Assembly: GCA_945898215.1 (NCBI GenBank)
Contig: CAMDHY010000024.1
Location: 1-44,671, forward strand
Reading direction: 5' to 3'
Origin: Pseudoxanthobacter soli DSM 19599
Lineage (GTDB): Bacteria; Pseudomonadota; Alphaproteobacteria; Rhizobiales; Segnochrobactraceae
DNA length: 44,671 bases
This document shows, piece by piece, positions 24,710 to 34,024 of this stretch. The position numbers and the translations under genes were made by a program. Below the pieces are notes generated by a model. The model ran no database searches and was not told where the DNA came from. It saw only the letters and a program-made list of their open reading frames with translations. How positions within the stretch are numbered: the first letter of the stretch is position 1; every line of letters begins with the position of its first letter.

Positions 24710-27700
24710 GCGGCGGCGCGGTCGCCGCTCGCCGCGAGCTCGGTGAGCAGGCTCGCCGCCACCGCGAGCTTGGCGACGCTGAGGCCGCCGCTCGAGATCT
24801 CCGCCACCGCCCGCTCGATGCGTGCCGCCTGCGGGTTGGCGGCGAACCACGCCTCCACCGAGGCGGCGCCGGAGCCGAGCCGGCAGGCGGCGCCGGCGAG
24901 TTCGCGCACGGCGAGCGTCACGCGGTCGACAGCCTGGTCGATGGCGAGGCGCTCGAAGTGGTCGCTGACCGGCAGCGCCCGCGCGCCATAGGCGATCTCG
25001 TCGACGCGCAGCCGCTCGGCCAGCGCATAGAGCGAGGAGGCCGCATCGGTGATGGCGACGCCGCTGCGCTCGGCGACCAGCACCGCGTCCGGGGCGAGCG
25101 CCAGCACCGCGAGGCTCGCGAGGCGCTGGGCGAGATCGGCCGGCACGCCGCGCTGCACCAGTTCCATCGCCCGCTGCGAGCGGCGGGCCTGGAAGGTGGC
25201 AGGCAGCACAGTCTCGAGAGCGCTACCCACGGTGTCGATGCCGGTGCGGAAGCGGCCGATGGTTTCCTCGAGCCCGCGGTCGAGCACGACGTTGCGCAGG
25301 AACCACGCCGTCCGCGACGACAGCACGTCCTGCACCAGCGTGTAAAGATCGAGTTGCAGCGCACCGGGGATGCGGTTGTCGAGGCCGTCGAGGTCGCCGT
25401 CCAACTCGCCCATCCGGTAGCTGTCGAAGGTCGTCGCGAAGGCGGCGGCGATGGTGCCGACCTCGGCGCCGGTGTCGTCGGCGAGGCGCAGCACGAAGGC
25501 CGGCCCGCCGCGGTTGACGAGGGCATTCGCCATCATCGTGGCGATGATCTCGCGGCGCAGCCGGTGGCCGGCGATGGCGTCGGCGAAGCGCTCGCGCATC
25601 GCGCCGGGGAAGTAGTCGAACAGTTCGGCGCCGAGATAGGGATCGTCCGGCACGCCGGAGGCCACGAGGTCGTCGAACAGCGTGATCTTGGCATAGGCGA
25701 GCAGCACCGCGAGCTCCGGCCGGGTCAGGCCGGCGCGGGCGCGGCCGAGCTCGGCGAAGGCGGCATCGTCCGGCAGCAACTCGACGGCCCGATCAAGCAG
25801 GCCGCGCGCCTCGAGCGAGCGCACGAGGCGGTGGGAGAAGCCGAGATCGTCGACAGAGCGCTTCTCGGCGAGCGAGAGCGCCAGCGTCTGGTTGTAGTTG
25901 TTGCGCAGCACGAGGGCCGCGACGTCGTCGGTCATCTCCGCCAGGAGCGCGAGCCGACCGGGCTCGTCGAGGCGGCCGTCGCGCACCGGCTGCGACAGCG
26001 CGATCTTGATGTTCACCTCGACGTCGGAGGTGTTGACGCCGGCGGAGTTGTCGATTGCGTCGGTGTTGAGCCGCACACCGCCGCGCGCCGCCTCGATGCG
26101 GGCACGCTGGGTCATGCCGAGATTGGCGCCCTCGCCGATCACCCTCGCCTTGAGGTCGGCGGCGGCGACACGCACCGCGTCGTTGGCGCGGTCGCCGACA
26201 TCGGCGTCGCTCTCCGTCCGCGCCCGCACGTAGGTGCCGATGCCGCCGAACCACAGGAGGTCCACCGGGGCTCGCAGGATCGCCGAGATCACCTCCGCCG
26301 GCGTCGCGTGCGGCTTGTCGAGGCGGAGAAGCCGCCGCACCGGCGCCGACAGCGGGATCGCCTTCAGCGACCGCGAGAACACCCCGCCACCCTCGGAGAT
26401 CAGCGACTTGTCGTAGTCCTGCCAGCTCGAGCGAGCGAGGGCGAACAGCCGCGCCCGCTCGGCGCGGCCCTTGGCGGCATCCGGCTCGGGATCGAGGAAG
26501 ATGTCGCGGTGGTCGAAGGCGGCCACCAGCTGGATGACCGGCGACAGCAGCATGCCGTTGCCGAAGACGTCGCCCGACATGTCGCCGACGCCCGCCACCG
26601 TGAAGGGCGTCGTCTGGATGTCGACGTCGATCTCGCGGAAGTGGCGCTTCACTGCCTCCCAGGCGCCGCGGGCGGTGATGCCCATCTTCTTGTGGTCGTA
26701 GCCGGCCGAGCCGCCGGAGGCGAAGGCGTCGCCGAGCCAGAAGCCACGCTCGAGCGCAATGGCGTTCGCCGTGTCGGAGAACGTCGCCGTACCCTTGTCG
26801 GCGGCGACCACCAGATAGGGGTCGTCGCCGTCGTGGCGCACCACGCGCGCCGGCGGCACGACGGCGTCGCCGGCGAGATTGTCGGTGATCGACAGAAGCG
26901 TCGAGACGAACACCTTGTAGGCCTCGGTGCCCTCGGTGAGCCACGCTTCGCGGCCGGCGGCGGGCGACGGCAAGAGCTTCGGCACGAAGCCGCCCTTGGC
27001 GCCGACCGGCACGATGACGGCGTTCTTCACCTGCTGCGCCTTGACGAGGCCGAGCACCTCGGTGCGGAAGTCCTGCGGCCGGTCGGACCAGCGCAGCCCG
27101 CCGCGCGCGACCTTGCCGAAGCGCAGGTGGATGCCTTCCACCCGCGGGCTGTAGACCCAGATCTCACGGTAGGGCCGCGGCGCCGGCATTTCCTCGACGG
27201 CGTGCGAATCGAGCTTGAAGGCGAGCGTCTCGGGCGGCCGGCCATCGGTGCCGTCGGCGAAGAAGTTGGTGCGCACGCACGCCGTCACGACGTTGAGGAA
27301 GCGGCGCAGGATGCGGTCGTCGTCGAGGCTCGCCACCGCCTCGAGGTCGGCTTCGATGCGCGCCCGCACCGCCGCCTCGGCCTCCGCCCGCCCCTCGTCC
27401 AGCCGGTCGACGCCGAAGCGGGCGTGGAAGAGCTCGACGATCGCCGCTGCGATCGCCGGGTGGCGCCCGAGGGCACCCCAGAGATAGTCCTGCGAATAGG
27501 GGATGCGCACCTGGCGCAGGTAGCGCGACAGCGCCCTCAGTATGGCTATGTCGCGCCAGCCGAGCCCGGCCGAGAGGATCAGGCCGTTGTAGCCGTCGCT
27601 CTCGGCATGGCCGAACCACACCGCCATGAACATCGCCTCGAGCGGCCCGTCGAGGCGCTCGAGATCGACGGCGCCGCCATCGGCGCGGTCAAGCGTCATG

Positions 27701-29538
27701 TCGTGCAGGTAGACCCGCCCGCGCTCCTCGCCGGGGCGGATGCGGAAGGTGCGCTCGTTGACGACGCGGAAGCCCATCGCCTCGACGACCGGCACGCGGT
27801 CCGACAGCGGGATCGGCGCCTCGCGGTTGAACAGCTTCAGCGACACCCGGCTCGCCGGGTCGCCGTCGCGCCGGCTGAAGTCGATCGCGGTGCGCCGTTC
27901 CCCGCCGAGGCGCTCCAGCACCAGGACGTCGTCGACGGCGTCCTCGGCCGCGTAGGTGTCGCGGTAGGCCATGCTGAACGCCTCCCCGTAGCGCTCGAGC
28001 AGGTGGCGGGCGTGCTGGCGGTCGGGCATGGCGGCGAAGGCGCGGCGCAGGTCGTCCGACCAGGTGCGGACGATCTCGCCGATCTCCGCCTCGATCGCCT
28101 CGCGATCGGGATCCGGGCGCGGCCCGGAGCGCAGGCCGACGATGACGTGCAGGCGGGCGAGCTGGCCCTCTGGGAAGGCGATCGCCGCGGAGGAGACGCG
28201 GCCGCCGTAGCGCTCGGCCAGAAGCTCGCCGATGCGGTGGTCGACGGTGGTCGAGTAGCGCTCGCGCGGCACGAAGACGAGGACGGAGACGAAGCGGTCG
28301 AACTCGTCGCGCCGCGCCAGCACTCGGATGCGCGGCCGCTCCCCGAGCTCGAGGATGGCGAAGGCGTGGGCGGCGAGCGTCTCCACCTCGAGCTGGAACA
28401 TCTCGTCGCGCGGATAGGATTCCAGCAGGTTGGTGAGCGCCTTGCCGGAATGGCTCGCCGGGGCGAAGCCGCCGCCCGCCAGCACCATCTCGGCCTTGCG
28501 GCGCACCAGCGGGATCGACATCACCGAGCGCGTGTAGGCGTCGTGGGTGAACAGGCCGACGATGCGCACCTCCCCCGCCAGGCTGCCGTCGGGCGCGAAG
28601 CGCTTGATGCCGACATAGTCCATGTGCGTGCGCCGGTGGACGCGCGAGCGCAGGTTCGCCTTGGTGATAATGATCGGGTCGGGCCTGAGCAGGAACTCGC
28701 GGATTTCCTGGGTCGTGGTGATGAGCTCGCCGCCGCGGCGGAGCACGCGCACGTCGGGGTCGCGCAGGATGCCGAGCCCGGGCTCGTCGGTGCGCTCCAG
28801 GCTGCCGTCGGCGCTGTCGCCGCGGTACTCGTACTCGCGCACGCCGAGGAAGGTGAAGTTGTCGTCCGCCAGCCACTCGACGAAGGCCTCGGCCTCGGCG
28901 AGCGTCTCCGGGCTGATGGTGAGGCGGGCTGCCCGCCACTCGGCGGCGACGGCACGGGCGCGGGCGCGCATCGCCTGCCAGTCCTCGACGGCGTGGCGGT
29001 CGTCCCACAGCGTTGCGTCGAGCCGGCGGGCGAGCTGGACGCGGTCGTCGGCGGCGGGAATGCGGTCGACGTGGATGGTGATGAGGCTCTCGCGCTCGCC
29101 GGAGCGGGCGTCGGCGAGCCCCTGGAAGCTCTCGAGCCGCCCCTCCGCCGAGCGCGTCAGCGCGAGGATCGGGTGCGAGACGAGCCGCACTACGAGGCCG
29201 GCCTCGCCGAGTTCGCCCATCACCGAATCGAGCAGGAACGGCATGTCGTCGTTGAGGATCTCGAGGACCGTCACCGGCCGCCCGTTCGGGTCGAAGGGCG
29301 GGTCGACGAAGCGCAGGCGGTGCCGGCCGGGGACGCGCTCGGCAAACGCCGCCCAAGCGTCGTCGACGAGCCAGATCAGGTCGTCGGGCAGGTAGGCGAC
29401 GAGGTCCTCGGCGGCGGTGTGGCCGAACATCGCCTCGGCGAAACGGGCGCGCTCCGCGCCGTCCTGCCGGCGCGCCTCAAGCCGCTGCCGCACCACCGAA
29501 AGACGGTCGACCTTCTCGCTCTCGTAGCGCTCGAGCAT
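24706..29538 (-). CDS. gdhB: NAD-specific glutamate dehydrogenase, 180-kDa class
   Basis: A 1610-residue NAD-glutamate dehydrogenase that catabolises glutamate to 2-oxoglutarate and ammonia. Length is normal for the large bacterial class. The N-terminal half has ACT-like regulatory regions (for example VTVLEILNDDMPFLLDSVMG). The catalytic core begins near KVARGGLRWSDRPQDFRTEV. Its lysine is K848 in VIVPVGAKGGFVPK. MGITARGAWEAVKRHFRE and VGDMSGDVFGNGML mark the dinucleotide part. GGVRLNTDAIDNSAGVNTSD follows, as in relatives. ATG at 29538 is preferred (GGAGA six bases before); a GTG at 29544 would add two residues. It has a GTGA overlap with gluQRS downstream. Confidence 0.97.
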   Translation of the reverse strand: MLERYESEKVDRLSVVRQRLEARRQDGAERARFAEAMFGHTAAEDLVAYLPDDLIWLVDDAWAAFAERVPGRHRLRFVDPPFDPNGRPVTVLEILNDDMPFLLDSVMGELGEAGLVVRLVSHPILALTRSAEGRLESFQGLADARSGERESLITIHVDRIPAADDRVQLARRLDATLWDDRHAVEDWQAMRARARAVAAEWRAARLTISPETLAEAEAFVEWLADDNFTFLGVREYEYRGDSADGSLERTDEPGLGILRDPDVRVLRRGGELITTTQEIREFLLRPDPIIITKANLRSRVHRRTHMDYVGIKRFAPDGSLAGEVRIVGLFTHDAYTRSVMSIPLVRRKAEMVLAGGGFAPASHSGKALTNLLESYPRDEMFQLEVETLAAHAFAILELGERPRIRVLARRDEFDRFVSVLVFVPRERYSTTVDHRIGELLAERYGGRVSSAAIAFPEGQLARLHVIVGLRSGPRPDPDREAIEAEIGEIVRTWSDDLRRAFAAMPDRQHARHLLERYGEAFSMAYRDTYAAEDAVDDVLVLERLGGERRTAIDFSRRDGDPASRVSLKLFNREAPIPLSDRVPVVEAMGFRVVNERTFRIRPGEERGRVYLHDMTLDRADGGAVDLERLDGPLEAMFMAVWFGHAESDGYNGLILSAGLGWRDIAILRALSRYLRQVRIPYSQDYLWGALGRHPAIAAAIVELFHARFGVDRLDEGRAEAEAAVRARIEADLEAVASLDDDRILRRFLNVVTACVRTNFFADGTDGRPPETLAFKLDSHAVEEMPAPRPYREIWVYSPRVEGIHLRFGKVARGGLRWSDRPQDFRTEVLGLVKAQQVKNAVIVPVGAKGGFVPKLLPSPAAGREAWLTEGTEAYKVFVSTLLSITDNLAGDAVVPPARVVRHDGDDPYLVVAADKGTATFSDTANAIALERGFWLGDAFASGGSAGYDHKKMGITARGAWEAVKRHFREIDVDIQTTPFTVAGVGDMSGDVFGNGMLLSPVIQLVAAFDHRDIFLDPEPDAAKGRAERARLFALARSSWQDYDKSLISEGGGVFSRSLKAIPLSAPVRRLLRLDKPHATPAEVISAILRAPVDLLWFGGIGTYVRARTESDADVGDRANDAVRVAAADLKARVIGEGANLGMTQRARIEAARGGVRLNTDAIDNSAGVNTSDVEVNIKIALSQPVRDGRLDEPGRLALLAEMTDDVAALVLRNNYNQTLALSLAEKRSVDDLGFSHRLVRSLEARGLLDRAVELLPDDAAFAELGRARAGLTRPELAVLLAYAKITLFDDLVASGVPDDPYLGAELFDYFPGAMRERFADAIAGHRLRREIIATMMANALVNRGGPAFVLRLADDTGAEVGTIAAAFATTFDSYRMGELDGDLDGLDNRIPGALQLDLYTLVQDVLSSRTAWFLRNVVLDRGLEETIGRFRTGIDTVGSALETVLPATFQARRSQRAMELVQRGVPADLAQRLASLAVLALAPDAVLVAERSGVAITDAASSLYALAERLRVDEIAYGARALPVSDHFERLAIDQAVDRVTLAVRELAGAACRLGSGAASVEAWFAANPQAARIERAVAEISSGGLSVAKLAVAASLLTELAASGDRAAA

Positions 29539-29630
29539 CCACACTCTCCCGTCGCGTCACGCCGCCCGTGCGCGAAATTTGGGCCGAGCATGCCCCCTCA
29601 GATGCGGCGGTTCAATGAAAGGCAGGCAAA

Positions 29631-30575
29631 TCAGGCGTCGTGATCGCGCCGTCCGGGCAAGGCTACGATGCCTTGCGGGCGCACCGCGAACAGCGCCGTC
29701 AGCGCCAGCAGCACGGCGACATCGCGCCAGTTCGCGCCGAACGCTGTCGTCCAGCCGACCTCGATCGCCGCCAGCACCAGCCCGCCGACGAGCGCGCCGC
29801 CGACCGAGCCGATACCGCCGACGATGGCCGCCAGCAGCGCCTTCAGCGCCACCATGAAGCTCGTGTGGAAGTTGACGTTGCCGTAGGCGACGAGCATCAG
29901 CACGCCCGCCGCCCCGGCGGCGCTGGCGGCGAGGGTGAACGTCAAGGCCCGCACGCCGGCGACGTCGATGCCGAGCATCGCCGCCGCCTTCGGGTCCTCG
30001 GCGCAGGCGCGCCACAGCCGGCCGAACGGATGGCGGGCGATGAAGACGACCAGCGCCACCGCCACCGCGAGCGCGATCGGCACGACGATCGTCTGGCTGG
30101 CGGTGACGCGGACGGGGAAGCCCGGCGCCTCCGCCACGGTCACCGAGGCGAGCAACATCGGCGGCAGCCAGCGCTCATAGGAGCCGTTGGCGAGGCGGAT
30201 CGCCTCCTCGACGACGATCGTCACCGCGATCGTCGTCACCAGCATCGACAGGTTGGCGGCCTGTGCCACCGGCCGGATCACCAGCCGCTCCATCGCCGTG
30301 CCGAGGAGGGCCGCGGCGGCGACGGCGTAGCCGCCGGCGATCAGGATCGCCGCCACCGTCGGCAGCGGCCACAGGAAGCCGACCAGCACGACGACGTTGA
30401 AGCACGCCGCCGCGGCGAAGGTGGCGATCGCCCCGAAGGCGAAGTTGATGCGCCGCGTGATCCCGTAGACGAGGGCGTAGGACGCCGCCAGGAGGCCGTA
30501 GAATGCGCCGATCTGCAGGGCATTGAGCAGTTGCTGCAGGAAATAGGCGACCTCGAACGACACCTCTACTGGCAT
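29631..30575 (-). CDS. Branched-chain amino acid ABC transporter permease (LivH-type), orphan
   Basis: A 314-residue LivH-type inner-membrane permease. Conserved parts: QQLLNALQIGAFYGLLAASY, LVYGITRRINFAFGAIATFA, GTAMERLVIRPVAQA, then a GRLWRACAEDPKAAAMLGID segment (the cytoplasmic EAA-like loop contacting the ATPase), and ALKALLAAIVGGIGSVGGAL. The ATG at 30575 follows GGAG by six bases. It is isolated: no LivM, LivG, LivF or binding protein is next to it, so it must work with proteins encoded elsewhere, or the substrate may be urea or short amides, which related permeases carry. A 12-base direct repeat flanks it (29608-29619 and 30709-30720). Confidence 0.9.
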   Translation of the reverse strand: MPVEVSFEVAYFLQQLLNALQIGAFYGLLAASYALVYGITRRINFAFGAIATFAAAACFNVVVLVGFLWPLPTVAAILIAGGYAVAAAALLGTAMERLVIRPVAQAANLSMLVTTIAVTIVVEEAIRLANGSYERWLPPMLLASVTVAEAPGFPVRVTASQTIVVPIALAVAVALVVFIARHPFGRLWRACAEDPKAAAMLGIDVAGVRALTFTLAASAAGAAGVLMLVAYGNVNFHTSFMVALKALLAAIVGGIGSVGGALVGGLVLAAIEVGWTTAFGANWRDVAVLLALTALFAVRPQGIVALPGRRDHDA

Positions 30576-30758
30576 GGCCGTCTCCGCTCGCGGCGCGGCC
30601 GTCCCGCCGGGGCGCCGCTGGTCTCGGGGACGGCCGCGAGGACGCGGCCGGCGGTATCGCGGCCCCCGGCGCTTTGCCGGGGCGGATGGGGATGATAACT
30701 TATCCGGACGGTTCAATGAACGCCGGCCGTCCGTCCGCCGGCGAGGGAGGTGACGGCG

Positions 30759-31307
30759 ATGACCACGCTCACCACGACGGTTCCCCTCGGCGCGGCGCTG
30801 TCGACCGCCCCCGGCGGCCGGCGGACCGGCGCGTCGCGCGGCCTCTTCCTCGGCCTCGCCGCCGCCCTCGTCGTCGGCGGCGGCGTGCTGCTCGTGGCGC
30901 CCCTCGCAGAGCGCGGCGGCGACGGCCCGATGCTGACGCTGGAGGGCGGCGGCTTCGTCTTCAACTACCGCATCGCCGAGGCGACCTACGGCCTCGTCGC
31001 CCGGGTCGAGCGCACCATCCCCGCCGGCACGCGCATCGTCACCGCCTTCGACGACCCCGCCGGCGGCCCGCCGATCGTCGCCGAGCAGGTCGCCCGCGTG
31101 GGGCTGACGAAGCTCGTGCTGAAGTCGCCGCCGGTGGAAGGGGTCGTCGCCGGCAAGCCCTACGCCGTGACGGTGCGCATGCTGAGCCCGGAGGGCGCGG
31201 AGATCGGCCGGCTCGATACGAGCTTCACCTCCAACATCGACCAGTCGGTGCTGCCGAAGGCGCCGCTGACCACCGGCCCCGGATACCAGCCGCCGCAGCC
31301 GAACTGA
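30759..31307 (+). CDS. Membrane-anchored protein of unknown function
   Basis: A 182-residue protein I do not recognise. A polar N-terminus (residues 1-26) is followed by one hydrophobic helix (about 29-50, GLFLGLAAALVVGGGVLLVA) and then an exported domain of about 130 residues. That domain is likely beta-rich: MLTLEGGGFVFNYRIAEATY, GTRIVTAFDDPAGGPPIVAE and KPYAVTVRMLSPEG. The end is PGYQPPQPN. The ATG at 30759 has GAGGGAGG about eight bases before it; the GTG at 30750 is within that site. It lies 131 bases upstream of phoR on the same strand. A link to phosphate sensing is only suggested by position. Confidence 0.7.
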   Translation: MTTLTTTVPLGAALSTAPGGRRTGASRGLFLGLAAALVVGGGVLLVAPLAERGGDGPMLTLEGGGFVFNYRIAEATYGLVARVERTIPAGTRIVTAFDDPAGGPPIVAEQVARVGLTKLVLKSPPVEGVVAGKPYAVTVRMLSPEGAEIGRLDTSFTSNIDQSVLPKAPLTTGPGYQPPQPN

Positions 31308-31438
31308 GCGACGTCACCGCGCCGCCGCAACGTCGTCGCCGGGCCGTCATGCGAACGGAAGCCGGGCGCGCTAGTCTGCCGGATGATCCGAGGTGATCTG
31401 CCCGTGTCGGGCGGCCTCGCGAGCCTGCGGCCGAGGCG

Positions 31439-32833
31439 ATGTCGACGAACGAACCGATTCCCGATCCGGACGACGATCCGCCGCCCGCCGCACCCGCGCC
31501 GAGCACCACGGCAGTCGTGCTGGTCCCGCTCGCGGTCGGCACGCTGTCGATCATTGCGCTCGGCGCAGCCTTTGCCGTTCCCTGGCCGGCGGCGGCGCTC
31601 GCCGTCTGCGCCACTGGCGTCGCCACCGCCGTCGCCCTCAACCAGGCGCGACCGCGCACGGTGACGTCGCGGCCGCGCGACGCCAACGCCCGCTTCCCCG
31701 ACGCCGGCGTCAAGGCCGCCCTCGACGCCCTGCCGGAGCCGGCCTTCGTCGTCGACCGCCGCGGCCGACTGCGCTTCGCCAACCGGGCCGCCGGGCCGGC
31801 GTTCGGCACGCTCGGGCTCGGCGATCCGCTGTCGTTCCGCCTGCGCGCGCCGTCCTTCCTCGAGGCCCTCGACCGCGTTTCCACAGGCGCCGCCCAGGAG
31901 CGCATCACCTGGGCGGAGAAGGTGCCGATGGAGCGCTGGCTGGAGGCCTTCATCGCCCCCTTGGCCGCACCGGCCGGCGAGCCGCGACCGCCGCGGCCCA
32001 GCGACCTCGTGCTGGTGCTCGTGCGCGATCTCACCGAGGGCCACATGGTCGAGCGCATGCGCGCCGACTTCGTCGCCAACGCCAGCCACGAACTGCGGAC
32101 GCCGCTCGCCTCCCTCACCGGCTTCATCGACACCCTGCGCGGCCCGGCGCGGGAGGATCCGGTGGCGCGCGAGCGCTTCCTCGCCATCATGGGCGAGCAG
32201 GCGGCACGGATGCGGCGGCTGATCGACGACCTGTTGTCACTGTCGCGCATCGAGATGCGCGCTCACGTGCCGCTGACCGACGACGTCGACGTCGGGCCTC
32301 TGCTCAACCATGTCGTCGACACCCTGGCGCCGGTGGCGGCCGATGGCGGCGTCGCCATCGAGAGCGACATCCCGCCGGCTCCCCTCGTCGTGCGCGGCGA
32401 CCGCGACGAACTCGTGCAGGTGTTCGCCAACCTCGTCGAGAACGCCGTCAACTACGGCGCCTCCGGCGGACGCGTCGTCGTCACCGCGCGCTGCGACCGC
32501 AGCGCCGAGCGGCCGGCGGTCATCGTCGCCGTCCGCGACTACGGCCCGGGCGTCGCCGCCGAGCACATCCCGCGCCTGACCGAGCGATTCTACCGGGTGG
32601 ACGTCGGCGCGAGCCGCGCCCGCAAGGGCACCGGCCTCGGCCTTGCCATCGTCAAGCACATCCTGAACCGCCACCGGGCCAGGCTGTCGATCGAGACGCC
32701 GGCCGGCGGCGGCGCGCTCTTCAGCGTCCGCCTCGAAGCTTTGCCACCTTCACAATCGGAATCGCCTCCCGTGGACGCCTCCAATGATTCCAGTGGCTTG
32801 CATAGTCATAAAAGGATCATCGGCGAGTCATAG
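31439..32833 (+). CDS. phoR: Phosphate regulon sensor histidine kinase PhoR
   Basis: A 464-residue membrane histidine kinase that phosphorylates PhoB under phosphate starvation. Two hydrophobic helices lie at about 24-66, followed by a PAS-like region (DALPEPAFVVDRRGRLRFAN, 96-115). The H-box FVANASHELRTPLASLTGF has H217. LMOTIFS of the ATP domain are NLVENAVNYG (N box), RDYGPGVA (G1), TERFYRVD (F box) and KGTGLGLAIVKHI (G2). The first helix pair leaves almost no periplasmic domain, as usual for PhoR, which is thought to read the Pst-PhoU state. The last 30 residues are Ser-rich, and their codons overlap the Pho box upstream of pstS. Confidence 0.95.
   Translation: MSTNEPIPDPDDDPPPAAPAPSTTAVVLVPLAVGTLSIIALGAAFAVPWPAAALAVCATGVATAVALNQARPRTVTSRPRDANARFPDAGVKAALDALPEPAFVVDRRGRLRFANRAAGPAFGTLGLGDPLSFRLRAPSFLEALDRVSTGAAQERITWAEKVPMERWLEAFIAPLAAPAGEPRPPRPSDLVLVLVRDLTEGHMVERMRADFVANASHELRTPLASLTGFIDTLRGPAREDPVARERFLAIMGEQAARMRRLIDDLLSLSRIEMRAHVPLTDDVDVGPLLNHVVDTLAPVAADGGVAIESDIPPAPLVVRGDRDELVQVFANLVENAVNYGASGGRVVVTARCDRSAERPAVIVAVRDYGPGVAAEHIPRLTERFYRVDVGASRARKGTGLGLAIVKHILNRHRARLSIETPAGGGALFSVRLEALPPSQSESPPVDASNDSSGLHSHKRIIGES
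32803..32831 (+). promoter_or_regulatory. Pho box (PhoB operator) with three half-sites
   Basis: TAGTCAT (32803-32809), GGATCAT (32814-32820) and GAGTCAT (32825-32831) repeat at exactly 11 bases, the spacing of Pho half-sites (consensus CTGTCAT with 4-base spacers). It lies in the last codons of phoR, 124 bases before pstS. No convincing -10 box was found after it. Confidence 0.75.
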
Positions 32834-32954
32834 AAGGGGGGGCATGGAGGCGGCGCTCGTCGCCACCGCACGCATGGCCCGTCCCCGATGGATGGGTCAA
32901 CCGGCCGCCGCGCCTCCGCGGGCCGCCAAAGTTCAAACCACAAGGAGAGTCCCG

Positions 32955-34004
32955 GTGAAAACCAAGACGCTCGTCAGCGTTCTCACCCTCGCCATGACCG
33001 GTGCGCTCGTCGCCGGCGCCGCCGAGGCCCGCGACCAGATCCGCATCGTCGGCTCCTCGACGGTTTATCCGTTCACCACCGCCGTCGCCGAGCAGTTCGG
33101 CAAGATGGGCCAGTTCAAGACCCCGGTCGTCGAGTCGACCGGCACGGGCGGCGGCTTCAAGCTGTTCTGCGCCGGCGTCGGCGTCGATCACCCGGATGCG
33201 TCCAACGCGTCGCGCGCGATCAAGAAGAGCGAGTTCGACGACTGCCAGAAGAACGGCGTCACCGAGATCGTCGAGCTGAAGGTCGGCTTCGACGGCCTGA
33301 CGATCGCCAACGCCAAGTCGGGCCCGGACTTCAAGCTGACCAAGGGCCAGATTTTCCTGGCGCTCGCCAAGGAAGTCCCGGGTCCGGACGGCAAGCTGAT
33401 CCCGAATCCGTACAAGAACTGGAACGAGATCGACGCGTCGCTGCCGGCGGAGAAGATCGAAGTCCTCGGCCCGCCGCCCACCTCCGGCACGCGTGATAGC
33501 TTCCTCGAGCTCGTCATGGAGCCGGGCGCCGAGCAGCAGCCGGTGCTGAAGGACATGAAGAAGGCCGACGCCAAGGCTTTCGGTAACGTCTGGAAGGCGA
33601 TCCGTGAGGACGGGGCCTACATCGACGCCGGCGAGAACGACAACCTCATCGTTCAGAAGCTCGGCGCCAACCCGAAGGCCGTCGGCATCTTCGGCTACTC
33701 GTTCCTCGAAGAGAACGCCGCGAAGATCAAGGGTGCCGAGATCAACGGCGTCGTGCCGGACTTCGACACGATCGCGTCGGGCAAGTACACCGTGGCCCGT
33801 CCGCTGTTCGTCTACTTCAAGAAGCAGCACGTCGGCGTCATCCCCGGCCTGCAGGAGTTCATCGTCGAGTACGCCTCCGACAAGGCGATGGGCGAAGATG
33901 GCTACCTGACCTCCAAGGGCCTCGTCGCCCTGCCGGAAGCAGAGGCCGCCAAGGCCGAGGCCGCCGCGAAGGACCTCGTGACCATCCAGGCGCCGAGCTC
34001 CTGA
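32955..34004 (+). CDS. pstS: Phosphate ABC transporter substrate-binding protein PstS
   Basis: A 349-residue periplasmic phosphate-binding protein. Sec signal peptide at about 1-26 (ending GAAEA-RDQ). The mature protein begins IRIVGSSTVYPFTTAVAEQF, the S-S-T phosphate-contacting loop. Other conserved parts are ESTGTGGGFKLFCAGVGVD, DASNASRAIKKSEFDDC, VGFDGLTIAN, PPTSGTRDSFLELV and VGIFGYSFLEEN. The GTG at 32955 is fixed by AAGGAG seven bases before; longer upstream frames overlap the Pho box and have no signal peptide. First gene of the pst operon; an 11-base hairpin follows it before pstC. Confidence 0.96.
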   Translation: MKTKTLVSVLTLAMTGALVAGAAEARDQIRIVGSSTVYPFTTAVAEQFGKMGQFKTPVVESTGTGGGFKLFCAGVGVDHPDASNASRAIKKSEFDDCQKNGVTEIVELKVGFDGLTIANAKSGPDFKLTKGQIFLALAKEVPGPDGKLIPNPYKNWNEIDASLPAEKIEVLGPPPTSGTRDSFLELVMEPGAEQQPVLKDMKKADAKAFGNVWKAIREDGAYIDAGENDNLIVQKLGANPKAVGIFGYSFLEENAAKIKGAEINGVVPDFDTIASGKYTVARPLFVYFKKQHVGVIPGLQEFIVEYASDKAMGEDGYLTSKGLVALPEAEAAKAEAAAKDLVTIQAPSS

Positions 34005-34024
34005 TCGCTCGCCTTTCCTGACGT

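Noticed and set aside
24352-29643. Very long plus-strand open frame (1763 codons) opposite the NAD-GDH gene
   Set aside because: Composition is Arg/Gly/Glu/Ala/Val/His repeats typical of the antisense of a GC-rich gene; the minus strand carries a full-length, motif-complete enzyme.
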